This document shows, in pieces, positions 18,570 to 27,708 of a DNA stretch of 64,000 nucleotides. The DNA lies in the NCBI RefSeq assembly GCF_004216915.1, contig NZ_SGXD01000005.1:124001-188000 (forward strand), given 5' to 3'. Below the pieces are notes generated by a model. It was given only the letters and a program-made list of their open reading frames with translations. It had not been told where the DNA came from and did not search any database. Positions within the stretch are counted from its first letter, which is position 1. Every line of letters begins with the position of its first letter. Source of the DNA: Motilibacter rhizosphaerae (GTDB lineage Bacteria; Actinomycetota; Actinomycetes; Motilibacterales; Motilibacteraceae). Both the position numbers and the translations under genes were made by a program.

Positions 18570-21128
18570 TCAGTCGGCCGCGATCGCCCGCAGGACGTCG
18601 AGGCGCGAGGCGCGCCGCGCGGGCCAGACCGCGGCGAGCACGCCGACGACCGCGGCCAGCACGAGGAACACCACGATCTGCACGCCCGGGACCCGCGTCG
18701 CCGAGAGCCCGCTGCTGCGCACCATCTGCAGCAGCACCAGGCCGAGCACGAGGCCCAGCACGATCCCGAGCACGGCGCCGAAGACCGAGATGACGACGGA
18801 CTCGTAGCGCACCATGCGGCGCAGCTGGCGCCGGCTCATCCCGACCGCCCGGAGCAGGCCGATCTCCCGCGTGCGCTCCACCACCGACAGCGCCAGCGTG
18901 TTGATGATGCCGAGCACGGCGATGACGATGGCCAGCCCCAGCAGGCCGTAGATCAGCGCGAGCAGTTGGTCGACGGACTTGCGCTGGGCGTCGCCGAACT
19001 GCTTCTGGTCCTGCAGCTGGAGGTTCGGGTACTGCCCCATGACCCTGTCGAGCTCCGGCCGCACCGTGGCGTCCTTGGCGCCGGAGGCCAGCGAGACGTA
19101 GAGGAACTGGTCGTGCTGGGCCCCGCCCAGCGTGTCCCACGTGCTCAGCGGGATCGTCCAGGACTGCAGTGCGGCGTTCGCCTTGACGACCGCGCCGACC
19201 GCGATGGTGGTGGACTGCCCGCTCGGGAACGTGATGCGCAGCGGGCTGCCGACACCGACGTGGTGCGACTTCGCGGTGTCGGTGAGGACGATCGCCTTGC
19301 CCTGCGAGAGCGCGTCGGCGGAGCCGGACACGACCTGCAGGTGCACCGCGTCGGTGAAGCCCGCCGCGTCGTCGGCCGCCACCGACGCGCCCTTGCCGTT
19401 GATCTGGGCGCTGCCGAACCGCTCCCGGACGACGCCGGACACCCCGGGGACCTTGGCCAGCTGGTTGCCGACGTCGGTGCTGAAGGGCGCGAACGACGGG
19501 TCGGAGACGACGTACTGCGACCCCAGGGCGTCGGCGACCAGCTTGCCGACCGAGGCGTTGGCCGACGAGGCGATGACACCGATGCCCGTCACGAGCGCGA
19601 GCCCGATCATCAGCGCGGAGGCCGTCGCCGCCGTGCGCCGCGGGTTGCGCTGGGCGTTGCGCGAGGACAGTGTGCCCACGGAACCGCGCAGGCGGGCGAA
19701 GGGCGCGCCGAGCACGCGCACCACCGGGACCCCGATGACGGGGCTGAGCACGATGACGCCCACGAGCAGGCCCACGGCGCCGGCGGCGAGCAGCCAGCCC
19801 GAGGTGCTGCCGTCGGTCGCGAGCGCCCCTGCGAGGCCGGCGGCACCCAGCACGGTGATGACGGCGCCGATCGTGCTGCGGCGCCGCAGGCTCTCCGAGC
19901 CCATCGCCTGGTCGTCGCGCAGGGCGGCGACGGGCGCGACCTTCGCCGCGCGCCGGGCCGGGGCCCAGGAGGCGAGGACGGTGACGACCACGCCGACGAG
20001 CAGCCCGACGACGACCGTACGCGGGGCGAGCACGAGCCCTCCCGTGCCGAAGTCGATGCCGAGGGCCTTGAACAGCGCCCGCAGTCCGACGGCGAGGCCC
20101 ATCCCGAGCGCGACCCCGATGATGCTGCCGACGAGGCCGACGACGAGCGCCTCGAGCAGCACCGAGCGCGTCACCTGGCGGCGCGAGGCGCCGAGGGCCC
20201 GCAGCAGCGCGAGCTCCCGCGTCCGCTGCGCCACGATCATCGAGAACGTGTTGAGGATGATGAACGAGCCGACGAACAGCGCGACGCCGGCGAAGACCAG
20301 CAGGAACGTCGTGATGAAGCTGAGCCCCGTCTGGATGTCGCTGGACTGCTGGTCCGCGGCTTCCTGGTGGGTCAGCACCTCGAGCTTCTGCGTGCCGGTG
20401 TCCGCGCCCTGGAGCGCCGCGCTGACGGCCGACTTCAGCTGCGCGTCGCTCGTGCCGTCCTCGCGCCACACGGAGAACGAGCTGTAGACGTCGCCCTTGC
20501 CGAGCAGGGCCTGCGCGGTCGCCGGGTCGAAGGCCGTGATGGTGGCGCCGGCCAGGCTTCCGCTGCTGCCGAACTTCATCAGCCCCACGACGGTCGCCTG
20601 CTGGCGCGGCCCCTGCGGCATGAGCAGGGTGACCCGCTGCCCGACGGCGATGTGCCCGTCCTTCGCCGCCGTGGTGTCGATGGCCACCTCGCCGGTGTGC
20701 TGCGGCACCCGCCCGGTGACGAGCTTGAGCGGCGAGTGGGCGCCGCCGCTCCAGTCGGTCCCGATCCCGGGTGCCTGGGCGTTGCCGACGGTCTTGCCCT
20801 CGCCGTCGAGCACGCGCACGCCGTCGAGGTTGACGTCGCCGTTCACCTCCGCCACACCCGGGACGGCCCGGAGGCGGGGGAGCAGGGCGGCCGGCAGGGT
20901 GAGGTCGGGCTGCTGGCCCCCGCCGAACGTGTCGGTCTCGAAGGCGGCCTTCGGCTGGACCACGACGTCGGCGGTGGCCTGGTCGAAGATGCCGTCGAAG
21001 GTCTTGCGGAGAGTGTCGGTGAAGACGAAGGACCCGGCGACGAACGCGACGCCGAGCACGACGGCGATGGCGCTCAGCGCGAGTCTGAGCTTGTGGGCCA
21101 GCAGGCCCTTGACGGTGGCGTTCAGCAC
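18570..21128 (-). CDS. ABC transporter permease, FtsX/MacB family with two FtsX domains
   Basis: The 852-residue membrane protein has an N-terminal helix, an extracytoplasmic MacB-like domain (about 45-245), three helices of FtsX domain 1 (about 265-390), further helices, a second extracytoplasmic domain (about 500-700) and a final FtsX domain (about 720-845). RTRELALLRALGASRRQV and RTREIGLLRAVGMSRRQL are the paired FtsX motifs. It should form an export or mechanotransmission unit with the ATPase encoded just upstream; the GTG start lies three bases after that gene's stop. The two-component genes beyond it suggest control of this pump, as in antimicrobial-peptide detoxification modules, but that is inference. 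Confidence 0.93.
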   Translation of the reverse strand: MLNATVKGLLAHKLRLALSAIAVVLGVAFVAGSFVFTDTLRKTFDGIFDQATADVVVQPKAAFETDTFGGGQQPDLTLPAALLPRLRAVPGVAEVNGDVNLDGVRVLDGEGKTVGNAQAPGIGTDWSGGAHSPLKLVTGRVPQHTGEVAIDTTAAKDGHIAVGQRVTLLMPQGPRQQATVVGLMKFGSSGSLAGATITAFDPATAQALLGKGDVYSSFSVWREDGTSDAQLKSAVSAALQGADTGTQKLEVLTHQEAADQQSSDIQTGLSFITTFLLVFAGVALFVGSFIILNTFSMIVAQRTRELALLRALGASRRQVTRSVLLEALVVGLVGSIIGVALGMGLAVGLRALFKALGIDFGTGGLVLAPRTVVVGLLVGVVVTVLASWAPARRAAKVAPVAALRDDQAMGSESLRRRSTIGAVITVLGAAGLAGALATDGSTSGWLLAAGAVGLLVGVIVLSPVIGVPVVRVLGAPFARLRGSVGTLSSRNAQRNPRRTAATASALMIGLALVTGIGVIASSANASVGKLVADALGSQYVVSDPSFAPFSTDVGNQLAKVPGVSGVVRERFGSAQINGKGASVAADDAAGFTDAVHLQVVSGSADALSQGKAIVLTDTAKSHHVGVGSPLRITFPSGQSTTIAVGAVVKANAALQSWTIPLSTWDTLGGAQHDQFLYVSLASGAKDATVRPELDRVMGQYPNLQLQDQKQFGDAQRKSVDQLLALIYGLLGLAIVIAVLGIINTLALSVVERTREIGLLRAVGMSRRQLRRMVRYESVVISVFGAVLGIVLGLVLGLVLLQMVRSSGLSATRVPGVQIVVFLVLAAVVGVLAAVWPARRASRLDVLRAIAAD

Positions 21129-21131
21129 GGC

Positions 21132-21896
21132 TCAGGACCTCCGGCCGTGCGCGTCGAACTGCTTCATCCGCTCGAGCACGAGGTCCGCCGTCGGCTGGTG
21201 CATCTCGTCGACCACACGGCCGTCGGCGAGGAACAGCACGCGGTCGGCGTACGCGGCGGCGACCGGGTCGTGGGTCACCATGACGATCGTCTGCCCCATC
21301 TCGCGCACGCTGCGCCGCAGGAAGCCGAGGACCTCGGCACCGGCGCGCGAGTCGAGGTTGCCGGTCGGCTCGTCGGCGAAGATGATCTCCGGGCGGCTGG
21401 CGAGCGCGCGGGCGCACGCCACGCGCTGCTGCTGGCCGCCGGAGAGCTGGGTCGGCTTGTGACCCAGGCGGTCGCGCAGCCCGACGGTGTCGACGACGAC
21501 GTCGAGCCACTCCTTGTCGACCTTGCGGCCGGCGATGTCCAGGGGGAGCGTGATGTTCTCGACCGCGGTCAGCGTCGGCAGCAGGTTGAACGACTGGAAG
21601 ATGAACCCGATCTTGTCGCGGCGCAGCCGCGTCAGCCGCTTGTCGTCGAGGCTCGTCAGGTCGACGTCCCCGATGACGATGCTGCCGCCGGTCGCGGTGT
21701 CGAGGCCGGCCACGCAGTGCATGAGGGTGGACTTGCCGGACCCGGACGGGCCCATGATCGCGGTGAACTGGCCGCGGCCGAAGTCGACGGAGACGTCGTC
21801 GAGCGCGACGACCCGGGTGTCCCCGGTGCCGTAGACCTTGCTGAGGTGCACGGCCCGCGCGGCCGTGCCGGTGCGGTCGATGGTCGAGGTGCTCAT
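21132..21896 (-). CDS. ABC transporter ATP-binding protein, MacB/LolD type
   Basis: The 254-residue ATPase has Walker A GPSGSGKST, Q-loop FIFQSFNLLP, signature LSGGQQQRVACARAL, Walker B EIIFADEPTGNLDS and the H-loop VTHDP. The PTGNLDS sequence is typical of the MacB/LolD/FtsE subgroup that partners FtsX-type permeases. It powers the two-domain permease encoded immediately downstream. The start is an ATG preceded by GGCAGGACGGGC. Confidence 0.95.
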   Translation of the reverse strand: MSTSTIDRTGTAARAVHLSKVYGTGDTRVVALDDVSVDFGRGQFTAIMGPSGSGKSTLMHCVAGLDTATGGSIVIGDVDLTSLDDKRLTRLRRDKIGFIFQSFNLLPTLTAVENITLPLDIAGRKVDKEWLDVVVDTVGLRDRLGHKPTQLSGGQQQRVACARALASRPEIIFADEPTGNLDSRAGAEVLGFLRRSVREMGQTIVMVTHDPVAAAYADRVLFLADGRVVDEMHQPTADLVLERMKQFDAHGRRS

Positions 21897-21952
21897 GCCC
21901 GTCCTGCCTGTCCCGTGGCGCCGCCACGTCGGGGTCCTGCGATGGTGCTCGA

Positions 21953-21958
21953 ACGCTA
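21953..21958 (-). promoter_or_regulatory. probable -10 box of the ABC operon
   Basis: TAGCGT on the minus strand lies about 57 bases before the ATPase ATG, with a purine-rich ribosome site nearer the start. It would give the ABC pair a promoter separate from the two-component genes. Confidence 0.35.
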
Positions 21959-21984
21959 GGCGCGGGCGCCCACCGCGTCGTCGT

Positions 21985-22016
21985 CCTGGAGGCGGCTCTT
22001 GCCCTCCTCCTCCAGG
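21985..22016 (-). terminator. terminator-like hairpin after the two-component operon
   Basis: CCTGGAGG (21985-21992) pairs with CCTCCAGG (22009-22016) around a 16-nt loop. It lies 52 bases past the response-regulator stop and upstream of the ABC promoter. Confidence 0.4.
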
Positions 22017-22067
22017 CGGAGAGGAGCCGGCCCGGGGTCCGGGTCGCGGCTCGGGGGTGGGCCGCGG

Positions 22068-22745
22068 TCAGCCGGCCCCGGGGCGGACGAGCCCGCTCTC
22101 GTAGGCGAACACGCACGCCTGCACCCGGTCGCGCAGGCCGAGCTTGGTCAGCACGTGGCCGACGTGGGTCTTCACGGTGGTCTCGGAGACGAACAGCTCG
22201 GTCGCGATCTCGCCGTTGGACAGCCCGCGCGCCACGAGGCGCAGCACCTCGAGCTCGCGCTCGGTGAGCCGGGCGGCGGCCTCCGGCAGCGCGGGCGCGC
22301 TCGAGGAGGGCAGCGACTCGGCGAACATGTCGAGCAGCCGGCGCGTGACCCGCGGTGCGACGACGGCGTCACCGGCGTCGACGATGCGGATCGCGTCGAC
22401 GAGGTCGGCGGCCGGCACGTCCTTCAGCAGGAACGCGCTCGCGCCGGCGCGCAGGGCCTCCACGACGTACTCGTCGAGGTCGAAGGTCGTCAGCACCAGC
22501 ACGCGCGAGGGCAGGCTCGCGTCGCCGACGATGCGCCGGGTCGCCTCGACGCCGTCCATGCGCGGCATGCGGATGTCCATGAGCACGACGTCGGGGCGCA
22601 GCGCCCGCGCCCGCTCGACCGCCTCGACGCCGTCGCCGGCCTCGCCGACGATCTCCAGGTCGGGCTCGCTCTCGAGGATCATCCGGAAGCCGGTCCGGAG
22701 CAGCGGCTGGTCGTCCACCAGCAGCAGGCGGATCGGGGACGTCAT
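22068..22745 (-). CDS. NarL/LuxR family response regulator
   Basis: The 225-residue regulator has a receiver domain (LLLVDDQPLLRTGF with the acidic pair, VVLMDIRMPRMDG with the phosphorylated Asp, LTTFD and LLKDVPAADL) and a C-terminal LuxR helix-turn-helix (LTERELEVLRLVARGLSNGE, then VSETTVKTHV). Its ATG overlaps the stop of the sensor kinase gene (ATGA), so the pair is translated together. The ABC operon downstream in the same direction is a likely target. Confidence 0.95.
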   Translation of the reverse strand: MTSPIRLLLVDDQPLLRTGFRMILESEPDLEIVGEAGDGVEAVERARALRPDVVLMDIRMPRMDGVEATRRIVGDASLPSRVLVLTTFDLDEYVVEALRAGASAFLLKDVPAADLVDAIRIVDAGDAVVAPRVTRRLLDMFAESLPSSSAPALPEAAARLTERELEVLRLVARGLSNGEIATELFVSETTVKTHVGHVLTKLGLRDRVQACVFAYESGLVRPGAG

Positions 22746-24001
22746 CGCGGCGCTTCCTCCTGGTGGTGGACGGCCCGGGTCGGGCCGCCGACGTCGACGG
22801 GGATCCGGGCCGAGACGGAGTAGCCCCCGCCGGGCCGCGGACCCACGCGCAGGGAGCCACCGTAGAGGGCCACGCGCTCCTGCATCCCGACCAGCCCGTG
22901 GCCGGAGCGCCCGGTGGGGCTGGAGAACGCCGCGGCCCCGCGGCCGGAGTCCTCGACCTCGACGTCGACCGAGGAGTCCCAGCAGCTCACGCGCACGCAG
23001 GCGGAGGTGGGGCCGGCGTGCTTGAGGGTGTTGGTCAGCGCCTCCTGCACGATCCGGTAGACCGTGAGGTCCACGCCGGCGGGCAGCCGCGCGGGCGCCC
23101 CGGCGAGGTCCATCTCGACCTCGAGGCCGGCCTCGCGGACCTTGCCGATGAGCTCCGGCAGGTCGGCCAGCCCCGGCTGCGGCGCGAGGCGCGCGGGCGC
23201 AGCGTGGTCGGTGTCCTGCTCGCGCAGCACGCCGACGATGCGGCGCATCTCCACCAGCGCGGCCCGGCCGGTGGACTCGACCGCGGCCATCGCCTCCTTC
23301 GAGCGCTCGAGGTCGCGGTCCGCGGTGCGCTGCGCCGCCGCGGCCTGCACCGTCATGACCGACAGGCTGTGCGCGACGACGTCGTGCAGCTCGCGGGCGA
23401 TCCGGGCGCGCTCCTCGACGAGCGTCGCCCGCAGCTGGACGTCGCGGTCGGCCTGCAGCCGCTCCGCCCGCGCCTCGAGCTCACGGGTGTAGGCCCGCCG
23501 GTAGCGGATGGTCCGCCCGAGCGCCCACGCCGCGACGTAGATGCCGCCGTTGACGACCCCGCCGATGAAGGTGTCGTCGTACGGGTCGAGCAGCGAGACC
23601 GCGACGTACGCCGCCGCGCCCGCCCCGAGCGCGACGAGCGCCGGGGTGCGCTCGAGCAGCACGCCCACGGAGTAGAGCAGGACCAGCCCGCTGACCCCGG
23701 CGATGCCGGCGGGGTAGTGCGCGGCCGCGGCGACGGTGGCCGAGACGAGGACCACGGCGTACGAGCCGAGCGGCGAGCGCCGGCGCGTCGCCACGGGCAG
23801 CGTGCTCCCGAGCATGAGCAGGACCGCCAGCCCGTCGGGGCCGTGCAGCCGGTGCCCGGCCGTCGGGTCCGTGGCCGCGTCGTGCACCTCGTCGGGCAGG
23901 CTCAGCCCGCCGAGCAGGACGATGACGGCCGCGAGCAGCAGGTCGAGCAGGGCGGGGTGGGCGCGCCACCAGGCCCGGACGGCCTCGCCCCACCGATTCA
24001 T
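22742..24001 (-). CDS. sensor histidine kinase, NarL/DesK-type (HisKA_3)
   Basis: The 419-residue kinase has four or five N-terminal membrane helices (about residues 15-165), a coiled linker (RELEARAERLQADRDVQLR), the HisKA_3 dimerisation motif ERARIARELHDVVAHSLSVM with the phospho-acceptor His, and a C-terminal HATPase (QEALTNTLKHAG, DSGRG, GHGLVGMQERV). There is no large extracellular loop, so it probably senses envelope or membrane cues. The ATG at 24001 was chosen over upstream in-frame codons because a -10 box sits six bases before it. It is divergent from the M50 protease gene. Confidence 0.93.
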   Translation of the reverse strand: MNRWGEAVRAWWRAHPALLDLLLAAVIVLLGGLSLPDEVHDAATDPTAGHRLHGPDGLAVLLMLGSTLPVATRRRSPLGSYAVVLVSATVAAAAHYPAGIAGVSGLVLLYSVGVLLERTPALVALGAGAAAYVAVSLLDPYDDTFIGGVVNGGIYVAAWALGRTIRYRRAYTRELEARAERLQADRDVQLRATLVEERARIARELHDVVAHSLSVMTVQAAAAQRTADRDLERSKEAMAAVESTGRAALVEMRRIVGVLREQDTDHAAPARLAPQPGLADLPELIGKVREAGLEVEMDLAGAPARLPAGVDLTVYRIVQEALTNTLKHAGPTSACVRVSCWDSSVDVEVEDSGRGAAAFSSPTGRSGHGLVGMQERVALYGGSLRVGPRPGGGYSVSARIPVDVGGPTRAVHHQEEAPR

Positions 24002-24007
24002 GCCCCC

Positions 24008-24013
24008 ACGGTA
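24008..24013 (-). promoter_or_regulatory. -10 box implying a leaderless kinase transcript
   Basis: On the minus strand TACCGT lies six bases (GGGGGC) before the ATG at 24001. Confidence 0.5.
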
Positions 24014-24087
24014 GGTGCAGGTGCAAGCGGCCACGTCCTGCTCCGGGACTGACCCGCTCGTCCTCAGGGAGGATCCGGCCCTCCGCC

Positions 24088-24093
24088 TACGAT
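24088..24093 (+). promoter_or_regulatory. -10 box implying a leaderless M50 protease transcript
   Basis: TACGAT lies six bases before the GTG at 24100; no ribosome site is present. Confidence 0.5.
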
Positions 24094-24099
24094 GCCGCG

Positions 24100-24903
24100 G
24101 TGGGTCGACGCGAGGTGCCGGGGCTGCGCGTGGCCAGGGTCGGCGGGGTGCCGGTCGTGCTGCGGGCGCCCGTCCTCGCCGGGGTCGTCGTCGTGGCCTG
24201 GGTGTTCGCCCCGCTCGCCGCCCGGCTCGGCGGGGTGCCGCGCGACGCGCGCTCCTACCTCGCCGGCGCGGCGTACGCCGTCCTCGTCCTGGCCTGCGTG
24301 CTCGCGCACGAGGCGGCCCACGCCTGCGCCGCGCGCCGGGCGGGGCTGCCCGTCGCCGCGGTCGAGGTCGGCGCCCTCCACGGGGGTACGCGGGTGCTGG
24401 GCGAGCCGGGCGACCCGCGCGGGGAGGCGCTGGTCGCGGCCGCCGGCCCGGCGGCGTCCCTGGTGCTCGCCGCCCTCGCGAGCGCTGCGCTGCTCCAGCC
24501 GCCGGGGCCGGGGCGGCTGCTGGCGGCCGAGCTCGTCCTCACCAACCTGCTGCTGGGCCTGGTCAACCTGCTGCCGGGGCTGCCGCTGGACGGCGGGCGG
24601 CTGCTCCTCGCGCTGCTCTGGTCGCGCGGGCGCAGCCGTGCCGACGCGGCGGCGCTGGCGGCGTGGTCGGGGATCGGGCTCGCCGGTGCCGCTGTCCTCG
24701 TCGCCCTCGCCGCCGCGGCGGCCCGGCGCGTCCCGCTCGCCGCGGCGGGGGCCGGAGCGCTGGCGGCCGCGCTGCTCGCGGCGGGCGCGGCCCGCTCGCT
24801 CGGTACGCTGCCTGCCGCCGTGCAGCGCGGCGCCCCTGCCGACGATCCCGACCAGCCCGACGAGCCAGACCAGCCCGACCAGCATCGGAGGACCAGCACG
24901 TGA
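24100..24903 (+). CDS. M50 family (site-2-protease-like) intramembrane metallopeptidase
   Basis: The 267-residue product has five or six hydrophobic segments. The zinc-binding motif HEAAH lies in the helix LACVLAHEAAHACAARRAGL, and the third-ligand region is NLLPGLPLDGGRLLLAL. This is the short site-2-protease form common beside trmI and the proteasome ATPase in actinobacteria. It cleaves within or near the membrane; the substrate is unknown. It ends in a run of DQPDEPDQPDQ repeats, low-complexity DNA that may vary. Its stop overlaps the trmI start (GTGA). Confidence 0.87.
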   Translation: MGRREVPGLRVARVGGVPVVLRAPVLAGVVVVAWVFAPLAARLGGVPRDARSYLAGAAYAVLVLACVLAHEAAHACAARRAGLPVAAVEVGALHGGTRVLGEPGDPRGEALVAAAGPAASLVLAALASAALLQPPGPGRLLAAELVLTNLLLGLVNLLPGLPLDGGRLLLALLWSRGRSRADAAALAAWSGIGLAGAAVLVALAAAAARRVPLAAAGAGALAAALLAAGAARSLGTLPAAVQRGAPADDPDQPDEPDQPDQHRRTST

Positions 24904-25826
24904 GCGACGCCCCAAGCCCGCAGACCGGCGCCGAGCCCACCGGCGCCGCCAGGCGGAGGGGTGCGTTCCGGCCGGGGGACCAGGTGCAGCTCACCGACAG
25001 CAAGGGCCGGCTGTCGACGATCACGCTCGAGGCGGGCAAGGACTACCACACCCACCGCGGGTCCTTCCCGCACGACGAGCTCATCGGGCGCCAGGAGGGG
25101 TGGGTGGTGCGGACCACCGGCGGCAACGAGTACCTCGCACTGCGCCCGCTGCTGGCCGACTTCGTGCTGTCGATGCCGCGCGGCGCGACCGTCGTCTACC
25201 CGAAGGACGCCGGCCAGATCGTCGGCATGGCCGACATCTACCCCGGCTCCCGCGTCCTCGAGGCCGGTGCCGGCTCCGGCGCGCTCAGCTGCTCGCTGCT
25301 GCGCGCGGTGGGCGACGGGGGCCGCGTCGTGTCCTACGAGCGGCGCGAGGAGTTCGCCGCCGTCGCCGCGCGCAACGTGGAGACCTTCTTCGGCTCCGCG
25401 CACCCCGCGTGGGACCTGCGCCTCGGCGACCTCGTCCAGGGCCTCGCGGAGGCGGACCCGGCCGAGCGCTACGACCGGGTCGTGCTCGACATGCTGGCGC
25501 CCTGGGAGTGCCTCGCCGCCGTCGCCGGGCGGCTCGAGGCCGGCGGCGTGCTCTGCTGCTACGTCGCGACGACCACCCAGCTGTCGCGCACGGCCGAGGC
25601 GGTGCGCGAGAGCGGGGTCTTCACCGAGCCCTCCGCCTTCGAGACCATGGTCCGCGGGTGGCACCTCGAGGGCCTCGCCGTGCGGCCGGAGCACCGGATG
25701 GTCGGCCACACCGGCTTCCTGCTCACCACCCGCCGGCTCGCCGACGGCGTGGCGCCGCCCGTCCGCCGCCGCCGGCCGAGCAAGGGGGCGGCCGCCCTCG
25801 CCGAGGTCGTGGCCGCGGAGGAGTGA
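24900..25826 (+). CDS. trmI: tRNA (adenine-58-N1)-methyltransferase
   Basis: TrmI methylates A58 in the T loop of tRNAs and stabilises them. The 308-residue product has the N-terminal beta-barrel region (RPGDQVQLTDSKGRLSTITL), the HTHRGSFPHDELIG segment seen in this family, the SAM-binding loop VLEAGAGSGALSCSLL, the acidic ribose contact VVSYERREEF, and the active-site strand VVLDMLAPWECL. GGAGGA before the GTG at 24900 fixes the start. Co-occurrence upstream of the proteasomal ATPase is standard in actinobacteria. Confidence 0.95.
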   Translation: MSDAPSPQTGAEPTGAARRRGAFRPGDQVQLTDSKGRLSTITLEAGKDYHTHRGSFPHDELIGRQEGWVVRTTGGNEYLALRPLLADFVLSMPRGATVVYPKDAGQIVGMADIYPGSRVLEAGAGSGALSCSLLRAVGDGGRVVSYERREEFAAVAARNVETFFGSAHPAWDLRLGDLVQGLAEADPAERYDRVVLDMLAPWECLAAVAGRLEAGGVLCCYVATTTQLSRTAEAVRESGVFTEPSAFETMVRGWHLEGLAVRPEHRMVGHTGFLLTTRRLADGVAPPVRRRRPSKGAAALAEVVAAEE

Positions 25827-25832
25827 TCCTCA

Positions 25833-25875
25833 GGTGCGCGTCCAGGCCCTCCGACACGAGTGGAGGACGCGCACC
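25833..25875 (+). terminator. terminator-like hairpin after trmI
   Basis: GGTGCGCGTCC (25833-25843) and GGACGCGCACC (25865-25875) form a perfect 11-bp stem with a 21-nt loop, beginning six bases after the trmI stop. It separates trmI from the arc promoter. Confidence 0.6.
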
Positions 25876-25907
25876 GAAGTCGCGGTGGCGCCGACACATC
25901 TCGCGGG

Positions 25908-25913
25908 TAGGGT
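25908..25913 (+). promoter_or_regulatory. probable -10 box of arc
   Basis: TAGGGT lies 62 bases before the arc start, giving a leader of about 55 nt that ends with GGAGGTGA. Confidence 0.4.
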
Positions 25914-25975
25914 CGGAGCCGTCGGGTCCTCGGCGTACCGCGTCGAGGAGCCCGGACCGACGGAGGTGAGTGCTC

Positions 25976-27646
25976 GTGACCAGTCCCTTCGAGCCGACGG
26001 GGTCCTACGACCCCGCAGCCCGGCGCGGCCCTGACGACGTCCACGCCCGCCTCGCGGCCGCCCAGGTGCAGAACGAGCGGCTGGTCTCCACCCTGCGCGA
26101 GGCGCGCAACCAGATCGTGGCCCTCAAGGAGGAGGTCGACCGGCTCGCGCAGCCGCCGGCCGGCTTCGGCACCTTCCTCGAGCGCGTCGAGGGCGAGGAG
26201 CCCGTCGTCGACATCATGAGCGGCGGCCGCAAGCTCCGCGTGACGGTGAGCCCCGGGGTCGAGGTCGAGGCGCTCCGCCGCGGCCAGGAGGTCCTGCTCA
26301 ACGAGGCGATGAACGTCGTCGCCGCCCTCGGCTTCGAGTCGGTCGGCGAGATCGTCCTGCTCAAGGAGGTCCTCGCCGACGGCGACCGCGCGCTCGTGCT
26401 GAGCCGCACCGACGAGGAGCGCGTGGTCCGCCTCGCCGAGCCGCTCAAGGACGGCCCGCTGCGCGCCGGCGACTCGCTGCTCATGGAGCCGCGCTCCGGC
26501 TACGTCTACGAGCGGGTGCCCAAGTCGGAGGTCGAGGAGCTCGTCCTCGAGGAGGTCCCCGACATCGAGTACTCCGCGATCGGTGGCCTGCGCGCGCAGA
26601 TCGAGCAGATCCGCGACGCCGTCGAGCTGCCCTACCTCCACGCCGACCTGTTCCGCGAGCACCGGCTGCGCCCGCCGAAGGGCGTGCTGCTCTACGGCCC
26701 CCCGGGGTGCGGCAAGACGCTCATCGCCAAGGCGGTCGCGAACTCCCTCGCCAAGAAGGTCGCCGAGGTCACCGGACGCCCGCAGGGCAAGAGCTTCTTC
26801 CTCAACATCAAGGGCCCGGAGCTGCTCAACAAGTACGTCGGCGAGACCGAGCGGCACATCCGCCTGGTCTTCCAGCGCGCCCGCGAGAAGGCCTCCGAGG
26901 GCGTGCCCGTCATCGTCTTCTTCGACGAGATGGATTCGCTGTTCCGCACCCGCGGCTCGGGCGTGAGCTCCGACGTCGAGAACACCATCGTCCCGCAGCT
27001 GCTCAGCGAGATCGACGGCGTCGAGGGCCTGCAGAACGTCATCGTCATCGGGGCGTCCAACCGCGAGGACATGATCGACCCCGCGATCCTGCGGCCCGGC
27101 CGGCTGGACGTGAAGATCAAGATCGAGCGCCCGGACGCCGAGTCCGCGCGCGACATCTTCGCGAAGTACGTCACCCCGGACCTGCCGCTGCACGCCGAGG
27201 ACCTCGCCGAGTTCGGCGGCAACCGCGAGGCCGCGGTGCAGGGGATGATCCAGCGCACCGTCGAGCGGATGTACGACGAGGTCGAGGAGAACCGCTACCT
27301 CGAGGTCACCTACGCCAACGGTGACAAGGAGGTCCTCTACTTCAAGGACTTCAACTCGGGCGCGATGATCCAGAACGTCGTCGACCGCGCGAAGAAGATG
27401 GCCATCAAGGACTTCCTCGAGAGCGGGCAGAAGGGCCTGCGGATGTCCCACCTGCTCGTCGCGATCACCGACGAGTTCAAGGAGAACGAGGACCTCCCCA
27501 ACACCACCAACCCCGACGACTGGGCCCGGATCTCCGGCAAGAAGGGCGAGCGGATCGTCTACATCCGCACGCTCGTCACCGGCAAGCAGGGCTCGGAGGC
27601 CGGCCGCTCCATCGACACCGTCGCCAACACGGGGCAGTACCTCTAG
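25976..27646 (+). CDS. arc: proteasome-associated ATPase ARC (Mpa)
   Basis: ARC is the hexameric AAA+ unfoldase that recognises Pup and threads tagged proteins into the 20S core. The 556-residue product has an N-terminal coiled coil (about 20-60) that binds Pup, two OB folds (about 65-200), and an AAA domain with Walker A GPPGCGKT, Walker [13 protein letters not shown] and arginine-finger region [10 protein letters not shown]. It ends in TGQYL, the extreme C-terminal motif that docks into the alpha ring. GGAGGTGA at 25962-25969 is six bases before the GTG at 25976; the GTG at 25970 would leave no spacer. Seven genes separate it from dop. Confidence 0.97.
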   Translation: MTSPFEPTGSYDPAARRGPDDVHARLAAAQVQNERLVSTLREARNQIVALKEEVDRLAQPPAGFGTFLERVEGEEPVVDIMSGGRKLRVTVSPGVEVEALRRGQEVLLNEAMNVVAALGFESVGEIVLLKEVLADGDRALVLSRTDEERVVRLAEPLKDGPLRAGDSLLMEPRSGYVYERVPKSEVEELVLEEVPDIEYSAIGGLRAQIEQIRDAVELPYLHADLFREHRLRPPKGVLLYGPPGCGKTLIAKAVANSLAKKVAEVTGRPQGKSFFLNIKGPELLNKYVGETERHIRLVFQRAREKASEGVPVIVFFDEMDSLFRTRGSGVSSDVENTIVPQLLSEIDGVEGLQNVIVIGASNREDMIDPAILRPGRLDVKIKIERPDAESARDIFAKYVTPDLPLHAEDLAEFGGNREAAVQGMIQRTVERMYDEVEENRYLEVTYANGDKEVLYFKDFNSGAMIQNVVDRAKKMAIKDFLESGQKGLRMSHLLVAITDEFKENEDLPNTTNPDDWARISGKKGERIVYIRTLVTGKQGSEAGRSIDTVANTGQYL

Positions 27647-27683
27647 GCAGCGTCAAGCGGTCAGCAGTCAGCGGTTAGCGCCT

Positions 27684-27708
27684 GGCGGGCCCCGGGAAGG
27701 GGCCCGCC
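27684..27708 (+). terminator. perfect hairpin abutting the VOC start codon
   Basis: GGCGGGCCCC (27684-27693) pairs with GGGGCCCGCC (27699-27708) around GGGAA. The stem ends exactly at the ATG at 27709 and contains the only purine-rich ribosome-site candidate (GGGAAGGGG). It may terminate arc and also hide the VOC ribosome site. Confidence 0.6.
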